Positions 57,706 to 64,000 of a stretch of 64,000 nucleotides of DNA are shown piece after piece. The stretch is from the NCBI RefSeq assembly GCF_006717045.1, contig NZ_VFPH01000001.1:3534001-3598000 (forward strand). The letters run 5' to 3'. Below the pieces are notes generated by a model. The model saw only the letters and a program-made list of their open reading frames with translations. It had not been told where the DNA came from and did not search any database. Numbering within the stretch: position 1 is the stretch's first letter; each line of letters opens with the position of its first letter. The translations under genes were made by a program, and so were the position numbers. This DNA comes from Pseudonocardia cypriaca. GTDB lineage: Bacteria; Actinomycetota; Actinomycetes; Mycobacteriales; Pseudonocardiaceae.

Positions 57706-57719
57706 TACGCCCACTCGGC

Positions 57720-59192
57720 TCACCCGATCCCGAGCCGCGCGATCGGCTCCACCAGCTCGCGCTCCTCGTAGGCCAGGTGCGACAGCAACGTGTCGGTGAG
57801 CAGGTCGACCGCGGCGTGCAACGCGTGCGTGTCGTGGCCCGCTACGAACGCGACCAGCGCGCGGTCGACCAGCTCCAGGACGGTGTGGATCGCCTGGTGC
57901 TCCTGCTGGAGCCGGTCGACCACCGGGGCGAGCCGCGGGTCGCCCCGGCGCAGCCGCGGGAACATCGCCTGGTCCTCGAGGGTGTGGTGCATCGTGAGCA
58001 CGCGGCAGTAGGACTCGCAGTAGGTGCCCACCGTCCAGTTGTTCTGCCGCAGCGTCATGGTGGAGATGTGCGAGCGCGCCGTGCCCGCGTCCACGGCACC
58101 GGCGACGACCTGGTCGACGAGGTCGCGCACGCGCGCGAGCTCGGAGCGCAGGTGGTCGTGCACGTCGACGAGGTGCTGGGCCGCGGCCAGCTCGTGCTGG
58201 GCGTAGGTGCGGTGGGGGTCCGGCGCGGGACCGGTCGGCCGCTCCGACTCGTCCCACACCCGCGTCGCGCTGCGGCGCACCCCGTCGTCCGGGGTGGGCA
58301 CGACGGTGAAGCCGCCGGTAGGCGCCACCGGGGCCTGCGCCGGCGGGGCACCTTCGGCCGACACCAGCTCGCGCACGGCAGGTGCGACCTCCTCGGCGAA
58401 GCGCTGCAGCTCGCCGGGGTCGTCGGCGGCGAGGATGAACGTGCTGATCCCGTGGTCGAGGGCCAGGCCGGCGAGCTCATCGGCGGACTGGGCCGGACCG
58501 ACGTTGAGCAGCCTCCTGATGTCCCGCGGTGACCGGCCCGCCTCCCGCGCGGCATCGTCGATGATCGCGTTGCCGGCCGCGAGGTCGCCGGGCTGCAGGT
58601 AGCCGAGCGACGGCAGCCAGCCGTCGGCCACCCGGCCGGTGAGGGCGAGCATGCGCGGCTTGTACGCGCCGAGCCAGATGCCGACGTCGTGCGCGGGCGC
58701 CGGGCCGCGCTTGGCGCCGACCACGCGGTGGAACTCCCCCTCCACGCGCACGCCGCCGCGCGCGTCGACGTCCCAGACCTGGCGGATGACGTCGATGGCC
58801 TCCTCCAGCGCGCGCACGCCCTGCCCGCCGGGCAGCCGCCGACCGCCCATCGCCTCGATGGCCTCCCAGAACGCGCCGGCGCCGAGGCCCAGCTCCACGC
58901 GGCCGCCCGAGAGCAGGTCGAGGCTCGCCACGCTCCGCGCGAGCACAGCGGGCGGGCGCAGCGGCAGGTTGGTGACGTTCGCCGCCAGCCGGACGGTGCG
59001 GGTGCGGGCCGCAACGTAGGAGAGCAGCGTCCAGGTGTCGAGGAAGCGCGGCTGGTAGGGGTGGTCCTGCACGGTCACCAGGTCCAGCCCCAGCCGCTCG
59101 CAGCGCTGCGCCAGCCCGACCACGTGCTCGGGGTCGGCCGCGGTCGGGGTGAGGAAGGACCCGAAGAGCAGCGGGTGGCCGTAGACGGTCAT
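57720..59192 (-). CDS. LLM-class F420-type oxidoreductase fused to a hemerythrin (HHE) domain
   Basis: 490 residues. Residues 1-280 form a luciferase-like TIM barrel (LGLDLVTVQDHPYQPRFLDT, LSGGRVELGLGAGAFWEAIE, GIWLGAYKPRMLALTGRVAD), typical of F420-dependent LLM enzymes. After a Pro-rich linker, residues 325-490 are a hemerythrin bundle with ligands in HELAAAQHLVDVHDHL, LTMHHTLEDQAMFPRL, EHQAIHTVLELV and LLSHLAYEERELVEPI. A di-iron oxygen-binding module joined to a deazaflavin oxidoreductase could sense or deliver oxygen, nitric oxide or iron. A dyad operator overlaps its promoter. Confidence 0.86.
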   Translation of the reverse strand: MTVYGHPLLFGSFLTPTAADPEHVVGLAQRCERLGLDLVTVQDHPYQPRFLDTWTLLSYVAARTRTVRLAANVTNLPLRPPAVLARSVASLDLLSGGRVELGLGAGAFWEAIEAMGGRRLPGGQGVRALEEAIDVIRQVWDVDARGGVRVEGEFHRVVGAKRGPAPAHDVGIWLGAYKPRMLALTGRVADGWLPSLGYLQPGDLAAGNAIIDDAAREAGRSPRDIRRLLNVGPAQSADELAGLALDHGISTFILAADDPGELQRFAEEVAPAVRELVSAEGAPPAQAPVAPTGGFTVVPTPDDGVRRSATRVWDESERPTGPAPDPHRTYAQHELAAAQHLVDVHDHLRSELARVRDLVDQVVAGAVDAGTARSHISTMTLRQNNWTVGTYCESYCRVLTMHHTLEDQAMFPRLRRGDPRLAPVVDRLQQEHQAIHTVLELVDRALVAFVAGHDTHALHAAVDLLTDTLLSHLAYEERELVEPIARLGIG

Positions 59193-59207
59193 GCTCCGAT
59201 CCTATGC

Positions 59208-59237
59208 GACACAGAACATCTGTGTCACAGAACATCT
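59208..59237. promoter_or_regulatory. Dyad and direct-repeat operator of the LLM-hemerythrin gene
   Basis: GACACAG-AACAT-CTGTGTC (59208-59226) is a perfect 7-bp inverted repeat, 16 bp upstream of the ATG at 59192. The 12-bp word CACAGAACATCT occurs twice, at 59210-59221 and 59226-59237. The site can therefore bind dimers in tandem. The regulator is not adjacent. Confidence 0.65.
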
Positions 59238-59262
59238 CGGCTGCCCTGACCCGGCCGACCGA

Positions 59263-59916
59263 TCACCGACGGAGGTCGAAGGTCGACTCGGCGGCCAACC
59301 GGGCGAAGAGCTCCCGCTGGACGGGTGTGAGCGACGGCGGGACGACGATCCTGATCTCGGCGTAGAGATCACCCGGCGGGCCGCCCGGGCCCCGCAGCCC
59401 GTACCCGCGCAGACGCAACCGTTGCCCACTCGACGAGCCGGCCGGCAGATCGACTCGGGCCGTTCCCGCAGGTGTGGGCACGGGGATCGACGCACCGAGC
59501 GCCGCCTCCCACGGCGTGACCGGCACCTCGACGATGATGTCGCGGCCCGACACGCGGTAGGAGGGGTGCGGGGAACGTGGACGCACCTGCTCGAAGAAGC
59601 TCCGGAACGGGTCATCGCGAGACCCGCCGGAGTCGCTCGCCCGGGGCGCCCCCGTGCGCACGTGGACCCGCCGACCGCGACCGGATCCGCCGGCGACCGC
59701 ACGCCGCCTCGCGGCGCGGTCGTACCGGGCCCGCCGCTCCGGGTCGGACAGCACCTCGTAGGCCTGCGTGACCTCCCCGAAGCGGGCGGCCGCGTCCGGT
59801 TCCGCGTTGAGGTCGGGATGGTGGTGGCGGGCGAGCGTGCGGTAGGCGCGCTGGATCTCCTCCTGGCGGGCTGTGCGGGCCACCCCGAGCACCTCGTAGA
59901 AGTCCCGCCCAGCCAT
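59263..59916 (-). CDS. DnaJ/CbpA-like co-chaperone
   Basis: 217 residues. The J domain is in the first 70 (DFYEVLGVARTARQEEIQRA, HHHPDLN with the HPD motif, EVLSDPERRARYD). No zinc fingers follow; instead a short Gly-rich link and a single C-terminal substrate-binding beta domain (DIIVEVPVTPWEAALGASIP, VDLPAGSSSGQRLRLRGYG), as in CbpA-type proteins but shortened. It would deliver clients to DnaK. It is last in a minus-strand operon with two Hsp20 genes. GGAGGTG ribosome site. Confidence 0.88.
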   Translation of the reverse strand: MAGRDFYEVLGVARTARQEEIQRAYRTLARHHHPDLNAEPDAAARFGEVTQAYEVLSDPERRARYDRAARRRAVAGGSGRGRRVHVRTGAPRASDSGGSRDDPFRSFFEQVRPRSPHPSYRVSGRDIIVEVPVTPWEAALGASIPVPTPAGTARVDLPAGSSSGQRLRLRGYGLRGPGGPPGDLYAEIRIVVPPSLTPVQRELFARLAAESTFDLRR

Positions 59917-59931
59917 ACCTCACCTCCGCGG

Positions 59932-60435
59932 TCAGCCGCTGTTGATCGGGATCTTGCGTTGCCGGGCCCGCTCGGTCTTCGGGACGCGCACGGTCAGCAC
60001 ACCGTCGACGAGCGACGCCGTGACGTTGTCCTCGTCCACCTCCGCCGCGAGGTTCACCCGGTACTCGAAGCGGCCCACCTGGCGGGTGCGGGACCTCAGG
60101 AAGCCAACGCGTTCGCGTTCCTTCACCTGCCCCCTGACGGTGAGCTCGGCGCCGCCGAACTCGACGATGACGTCGTCCCGCTTCACCCCGGGGAGCTCGA
60201 GCTCGACGAGGTAGTCGTCAGCGGTCTCCTCGACGTCGGCGGCGGGCCGCCAGCCGACGCCCGCCGGGAACCCCTCCCCGAACGTCTGCCCGACCAGCTC
60301 GGACATGAGCTTGCCCATGCGGTCGTGCAGCTCGCTGATCTCCGCCCAGGGAGACCTGTCGTAGGTGGTCGTGCTCACGCCGGACGCGTCGCGCTGCCGC
60401 GGCGCGCGATGCCGGCGCAGCACCGGAAGAGCCAT
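59932..60435 (-). CDS. Small heat shock protein (Hsp20 family), second
   Basis: 167 residues. The alpha-crystallin domain starts near residue 60 (WRPAADVEETADDYLVELEL, PGVKRDDVIVEFGGAELTVR, GFLRSRTRQVGRFEYRVNLA, ending with DGVLTVRVPKTERARQRKIPI). The I-x-I/V motif is in the tail. It binds unfolding proteins without ATP. GGAGGG ribosome site 7 bases before the ATG. It lies between another Hsp20 gene and a DnaJ-like gene. Confidence 0.9.
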   Translation of the reverse strand: MALPVLRRHRAPRQRDASGVSTTTYDRSPWAEISELHDRMGKLMSELVGQTFGEGFPAGVGWRPAADVEETADDYLVELELPGVKRDDVIVEFGGAELTVRGQVKERERVGFLRSRTRQVGRFEYRVNLAAEVDEDNVTASLVDGVLTVRVPKTERARQRKIPINSG

Positions 60436-60502
60436 GGATATCCCTCCTCGTGCGTGGTGAGGCCCTGGGCGCGCAGGACCCCACCGGGAAGTGCGGACCG
60501 GA

Positions 60503-60949
60503 TCAGCTGGTGAGCTGTGGGGTGCTGCCGGCGCTGACCTGGATCCGGCGGGGCCGTGCCTCCTCGGCCACGGGGATCGTCACCGTCAGCACACCGGCGT
60601 CGTAGTGCGCCTCGATGCGGTCGGCGTCGAGGCCGTCGCCGAGGAACAGCTGGCGCGAGAACACCCCGTACGGGCGCTCCGCCACGACCGTCTGCACGTC
60701 GTCACCGGTCACGGCGGGCCGCCGCTCGGCCTTCACCGTCAGCGTGTCCTGCTCGACGTGCAGGTCGATCGACTCCGGGTCAACGCCGGGAAGGTCGAGC
60801 TGCACCACGAACTCGTCGCCACGGCGGTACGCCTCCATCGGCACCGGTGACGGCCGGGACCACGTACCCAGCGACCACGTGCCCGGCCGGCCGAAGACCT
60901 GCTGGGTCAGCCGGTCCAGCTCGCGGAACGGGTCGGTGCGCATCAGCAT
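60503..60949 (-). CDS. Small heat shock protein (Hsp20 family), first
   Basis: 148 residues. RTDPFRELDRLTQQVFG is the N-terminal arm, followed by the alpha-crystallin domain (PVPMEAYRRGDEFVVQLDLP, GVDPESIDLHVEQDTLTVKA, ERPYGVFSRQLFLGDGLDAD, HYDAGVLTVTIPVAEEARPR) and an I-Q-V tail motif. It differs clearly from its neighbour, so they are not a recent duplication. First gene of the chaperone operon; the leader contains a GC-rich hairpin. I found no CIRCE or HAIR element. Confidence 0.9.
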   Translation of the reverse strand: MLMRTDPFRELDRLTQQVFGRPGTWSLGTWSRPSPVPMEAYRRGDEFVVQLDLPGVDPESIDLHVEQDTLTVKAERRPAVTGDDVQTVVAERPYGVFSRQLFLGDGLDADRIEAHYDAGVLTVTIPVAEEARPRRIQVSAGSTPQLTS

Positions 60950-60977
60950 TCGTCATCGCCTCCTTCGACCAGTAGTC

Positions 60978-60997
60978 CCCCCGGGTCCCACCGGGGG
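60978..60997 (-). promoter_or_regulatory. GC-rich hairpin in the leader of the Hsp20 operon
   Basis: CCCCCGG-GTCCCA-CCGGGGG, perfect 7-bp arms, 28 bp upstream of the first Hsp20 start. Probably in the mRNA leader. It does not pair with the GGAGG ribosome site, so a simple RNA-thermometer role is doubtful. Confidence 0.4.
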
Positions 60998-61044
60998 CCA
61001 TCACTTACAACGGCCAGTATAGGTTTTCTGTTCCCAGCGCAACA

Positions 61045-61920
61045 CTAATGGGCGTTGATCCGGCGGGACCGCACCGCGTTGTACGTGCGTCCCAGCGCGG
61101 TCGTCGTCCGGTCGTAGGAGCGCTGCGCCACGGCGACGAAGAGGCAGTCGATCACGGCGAGCTGGGCGATCCGGCTGGCCATCGCGCCGGAACGGAAGGT
61201 CGTCTCGCGGGCGGCGGTGGTGAGCACCAGGTCGGCGTGCTCGGCGAGCGGGGAGGGCACGAAGTTGGTGATGGCGATCGTGCGCGCGCCGGACTCGCGG
61301 GCCGTGCGCAGGGCGTCCACGGTGTCGAGCGTGGAGCCGGTGTGCGAGATGCCGATCGCGACGCAGCCGGCGTCCAGCAGGGCGGCCGAGGTCAGGGCCG
61401 CGTGCGGGTCCGGCCACGCGAACGCGAGCAGGCCGATGCGGTGCAGCTTCTGGTGCAGGTCCTGCCCCACGAAACCGCTCGCCCCGATGCCGTAGACGTC
61501 GATCCGCCGGGCCGTCGCCACGGCGTCGACGGCCGCGGCGAGCGCGTCGAGGTCGAGGTTGGCGGCGGTGTCCTGCACGGCCGCCGCGTCACTGAAGGCG
61601 ATCTTCGCGACGATGTCGGCGAGCGAGTCGTCGCGGTCGATGTCCGGCGAGAGCACGGCACCGTCGGCCGCGGACTCCCGGCCGGTCTCGCGCGCGAGCG
61701 CCAGCCGCAGCTCGGGGTAGCCCTGGAACCCGGCCGACCGGCAGAACCGCATGACGGTGGCCACCGAGGTGGCGCAGTCCTGCGCGAGCCGCCCGATCGG
61801 CAGTTCGGCGGTGCCGGCCGGGTCGCGCAGCACCGCATCGGCGACGCGGCGCTGCGCCGGGCGAAGCGACGGCGCGACGGCGCGGATCCGCACGAGGACG
61901 CTCACGACCGCAGTATCCAC
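61045..61920 (-). CDS. RpiR/MurR-family regulator with SIS domain
   Basis: 291 residues. The N-terminal HTH_6 domain has LRPAQRRVADAVLRDPAGTA, IGRLAQDCATSVATVMRFCR and SAGFQGYPELRLALARE; the SIS sugar-phosphate domain (ARRIDVYGIGASGFVGQDLH, AIGISHTGSTLDTVDALRTA, AIAITNFVPSPLAEHADLVL) covers residues 130-280. It probably responds to a phosphosugar or amino-sugar phosphate. GTG 61920 or GTG 61905. It is divergent from a peptide-type ABC transporter (82 bp), which suggests it controls uptake of a peptide- or muropeptide-like substrate. Confidence 0.87.
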   Translation of the reverse strand: MDTAVVSVLVRIRAVAPSLRPAQRRVADAVLRDPAGTAELPIGRLAQDCATSVATVMRFCRSAGFQGYPELRLALARETGRESAADGAVLSPDIDRDDSLADIVAKIAFSDAAAVQDTAANLDLDALAAAVDAVATARRIDVYGIGASGFVGQDLHQKLHRIGLLAFAWPDPHAALTSAALLDAGCVAIGISHTGSTLDTVDALRTARESGARTIAITNFVPSPLAEHADLVLTTAARETTFRSGAMASRIAQLAVIDCLFVAVAQRSYDRTTTALGRTYNAVRSRRINAH

Positions 61921-62002
61921 GGCTGCGAAACTTTGTTACATCCTGATCGACGGGTGCGGAAAGTCTTGACCCACGCGCGGGGCCTGTGATCCGGTAGCGG
62001 CC

Positions 62003-63526
62003 ATGCGTCGCACGGGTGCGGTCGTGGTGGCCGCGGCGGTACTGCTCACCGCCTGTTCAGGAGGCGGTGGTGCACCGGCCGGCGGCACCGCCCAGAGGGG
62101 TCTCGTGGTCGGCTCGACCTCCGACCCGGACACCCTCTTCCCCTGGAAGGCCACCCAGTTCCAGGCCGTGCACGTCCTCGAACAGCTCTACGGCACGCTC
62201 ACCGAGCTGGACGCGAACCTCGAGGTGGTGCCGGGGCTCGCCGAGTCGTGGCAGGTGTCCGGGGACGGCCGGACGATCACGATGACGCTGCGCGAGAACG
62301 TCGCGTTCGCCGACGGGAGCGCGTTCGACTCCGCGGACGCGAAGGCATCCCTCGACCGCATCCGCGAAGAGGCGACCGGCGCCGTCGCGGCCGCGAGCCT
62401 CGCATCGGTCACCGCCGTGGACGCGCCCGACCCGAGGACCGTCGTGCTCACGCTGTCCGGCCCGGACGCCGGCATCCTCGCCGCGCTGGCCTCGGTGAAC
62501 CTCGCGATGCTGCCCAGCGACGCCACCGAGCAGGGCCTCCAGGCCACCCCGAACGGCACCGGCCCGTTCACGCTCACCCAGCGCACGCCGAACCAGTCGA
62601 TCGTGCTGGCCCCCAACCAGCGGTTCTGGGACGGGCCACCCCGGCTCCCGTCGCTGGAGTTCCGGGTGATCCCGGACGAGACGTCGATCGTGTCGGCGAT
62701 GCAGTCCGGCAACGTCGGCTTCGCCGTGTTCGACGACCCGCTCGTCGCGCAGAGCGCGGAGGGGTCCGGCCTCAGCGTTACCGACACGCCGCAGCTCTCG
62801 TACCACGTCCTGCAGCTGAACACCCGCCAGGCGCCGCTCGACAGCCTCGACGTGCGGCTGGCGCTCCAGTGCGCGATCGACCGCCAGCAGGTGCTCGACA
62901 CGGCAGCGCTCGGCGAGGGGGAGGTGACCGGACCGATCACCTCACCCGCCTACCGGTCCGACCCCGCCGCGCGCCCCTGCCCCCAGCGCGACGTCGAGGC
63001 GGCGAAGCGACACCTGGCCGCGGCCGGGCACGCCGGCGGCCTCACGCTCTCGGCGATCGTGTCGCAGGGCGAGTACGCCACGTCCGTCAACGAGGCCACC
63101 AACATCCAGGCGCAGCTGGCCGAAGCGGGCATCACGCTGAACCTGGACGTGCTGGAGTCCGGCGCCTACGTCGACCGCTGGGTGGCGGCCGACTTCCAGA
63201 CCGCGGTGGCGCTCAACGGCGGCCGCCCCGACCCCGACGGCATGTACGGGCGCTATTTCACCAGCACCGGCAACCTCAACAAGGTCGCCGGCTACTCCTC
63301 CCCCCAGCTGGACGCGCTCTTCGCACAGGGCAAGGCCACCGCCGACCCGGAGGCCCGCAAAGCGATCTACCAGCAGGTGTCGGCCGAGCTGGAGAACAAC
63401 GCGGCCTGGATCTGGCTCTTCACCAGCTTCACCTACACCGCCACCGGCGCCGACGTCACCGGCTTCCGGCCGATGGCCAACGGCTCGCTGAAATACCTGC
63501 GCGAGACCTCCGTCGGCGGGTCATGA
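62003..63526 (+). CDS. ABC transporter substrate-binding lipoprotein, family 5 (peptide/nickel type)
   Basis: 507 residues. The signal peptide ends in a lipobox (AAAVLLTAC) at about residue 18. GLVVGSTSDPDTLFPWKATQ, LTELDANLEVVPGLAESWQV, ITMTLRENVAFADGSAFDSA and NGTGPFTLTQRTPNQSIVLA are the standard SBP_bac_5 blocks. It captures oligopeptides or similar ligands outside the membrane. The stop overlaps the following permease start (ATGA). Confidence 0.92.
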   Translation: MRRTGAVVVAAAVLLTACSGGGGAPAGGTAQRGLVVGSTSDPDTLFPWKATQFQAVHVLEQLYGTLTELDANLEVVPGLAESWQVSGDGRTITMTLRENVAFADGSAFDSADAKASLDRIREEATGAVAAASLASVTAVDAPDPRTVVLTLSGPDAGILAALASVNLAMLPSDATEQGLQATPNGTGPFTLTQRTPNQSIVLAPNQRFWDGPPRLPSLEFRVIPDETSIVSAMQSGNVGFAVFDDPLVAQSAEGSGLSVTDTPQLSYHVLQLNTRQAPLDSLDVRLALQCAIDRQQVLDTAALGEGEVTGPITSPAYRSDPAARPCPQRDVEAAKRHLAAAGHAGGLTLSAIVSQGEYATSVNEATNIQAQLAEAGITLNLDVLESGAYVDRWVAADFQTAVALNGGRPDPDGMYGRYFTSTGNLNKVAGYSSPQLDALFAQGKATADPEARKAIYQQVSAELENNAAWIWLFTSFTYTATGADVTGFRPMANGSLKYLRETSVGGS

Positions 63527-64000
63527 TCGCTCGCCATCCCCTGGTCCGCCGCGTCCTGGAGGCGCTCGCCACCCTCATCGGCGTCGCGGTGCTGGTCTTC
63601 GTCATGCTCCGCGCGATCCCGGGTGACCAGGTCACGGCGAGCCTCGGCACCGAGGCCGCCGCCCTCACCCCGGCCCAGCGCGCCGCGTTGGAGGCCTACT
63701 ACGGGCTGGACCAGGCGCTGCCGGTCCAGTTCCTGTCCTGGCTCGGCGCCGTCGCCACGGGCAACCTCGGCGCGTCGCAACGCAGCGGCGAGCCGGTGCT
63801 CGCGATGACCGCGTCTGCGCTGCCGATCACCCTGGAGCTCGCGGTGCTCTCGCTGGTCATCGGCCTGACCCTCGGCGTCGCCGCCGCGATGCTCTCGGCG
63901 TCACGCCCGAACTCGGCTCGCGACGCGGTCGGCCAGGCGGTCGGGCTCGCCGGGCTGTCGGTGCCGGCGTTCCTGCTGGGATCGGCACTGCTCGCGCTCT
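63523..64000 (+). CDS. DppB-like ABC transporter permease (3' end outside window)
   Basis: 159 codons visible. LEALATLIGVAVLVFVMLRA is the first helix, with IPGDQVTASLG next, then LDQALPVQFLSWLGAVATGNLGASQ in parts and TLELAVLSLVIGLTLGVAAA, the usual DppB/OppB N-terminal blocks. It overlaps the binding-protein stop by 4 bp. The frame is still open at the last base of the window, so the rest of the operon (second permease, ATPases) lies beyond. Confidence 0.9.
   Translation, partial: MIARHPLVRRVLEALATLIGVAVLVFVMLRAIPGDQVTASLGTEAAALTPAQRAALEAYYGLDQALPVQFLSWLGAVATGNLGASQRSGEPVLAMTASALPITLELAVLSLVIGLTLGVAAAMLSASRPNSARDAVGQAVGLAGLSVPAFLLGSALLAL

Noticed and set aside
60950..61044. CIRCE or HAIR element upstream of the Hsp20 operon
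   Set aside because: No TTAGCACTC/GAGTGCTAA or CTTGAGT/ACTCAAG pair is present; only a GC hairpin.

Overview
The window is very GC-rich chromosomal DNA with dense, often overlapping genes (ATGA and GTGA junctions), many GTG starts, F420-type LLM and PPOX proteins, an HTH/DUF397 pair, DUF1707 and AfsR/SARP regulators. This suggests an actinomycete, probably of the Pseudonocardia group (inference; no rRNA or marker gene is present). I saw no tRNA, rRNA, CRISPR array or prophage. About 67 protein-coding loci are supported. Two carry single-base frameshifts: a siderophore/B12-type binding protein near 13490 and an IS30 transposase near 21885.

Layout. 1-3.5 kb: end of an isochorismatase-type hydrolase, a drug-type ABC-2 exporter with a divergent TetR gene, and a receiver/STAS signalling pair. 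3.7-12.6 kb: the most distinctive block, a cobalamin-dependent methyl-transfer system. It has an MttB-family methyltransferase without an in-frame amber codon and an 804-residue FAD/GcvT dehydrogenase on the minus strand. Diverging from them are an IclR regulator, a corrinoid protein, a pterin-binding methyltransferase, a 2Fe-2S/ASKHA corrinoid activator and a DUF1638 protein. Read together they describe oxygen-tolerant demethylation of a quaternary amine such as glycine betaine: one methyl passes to tetrahydrofolate through B12, and the next ones are removed oxidatively. 12.9-16 kb: a FecCD-type import system (frameshifted binding protein, two permeases, no ATPase). 16-38.8 kb: a mosaic of regulators with neighbouring transporters or enzymes, superoxide dismutase, a ClpB-like unfoldase, an acyl-CoA dehydrogenase, and an IS30 element inserted between the arms of a long palindrome. 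38.8-49.3 kb: a uronate-catabolism locus (sugar ABC transporter, Gfo/Idh/MocA oxidoreductase, uronate isomerase, fructuronate reductase-type dehydrogenase, LacI regulator) tied together by two identical-type operators, CTGCAA-N4-TTGCAG. 49.3-64 kb: GMC oxidoreductase, quinone-reductase-like enzyme, AfsR/SARP regulator, TIM-barrel epimerase, an LLM-hemerythrin fusion, two Hsp20 genes with a DnaJ-like gene, an RpiR regulator and the start of a peptide ABC transporter.

A second theme is non-coding. At least eight long, often nested, palindromes sit within about 30 bp of stop codons. They fall into several sequence families, one of which has four clear copies here (12.6, 38.8, 45.7 and 46.7 kb) plus a diverged fifth (31.5 kb). 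They probably work as 3'-end or terminator elements and may be mobile. Many divergent regulator/target pairs also have clear inverted-repeat operators, recorded separately.
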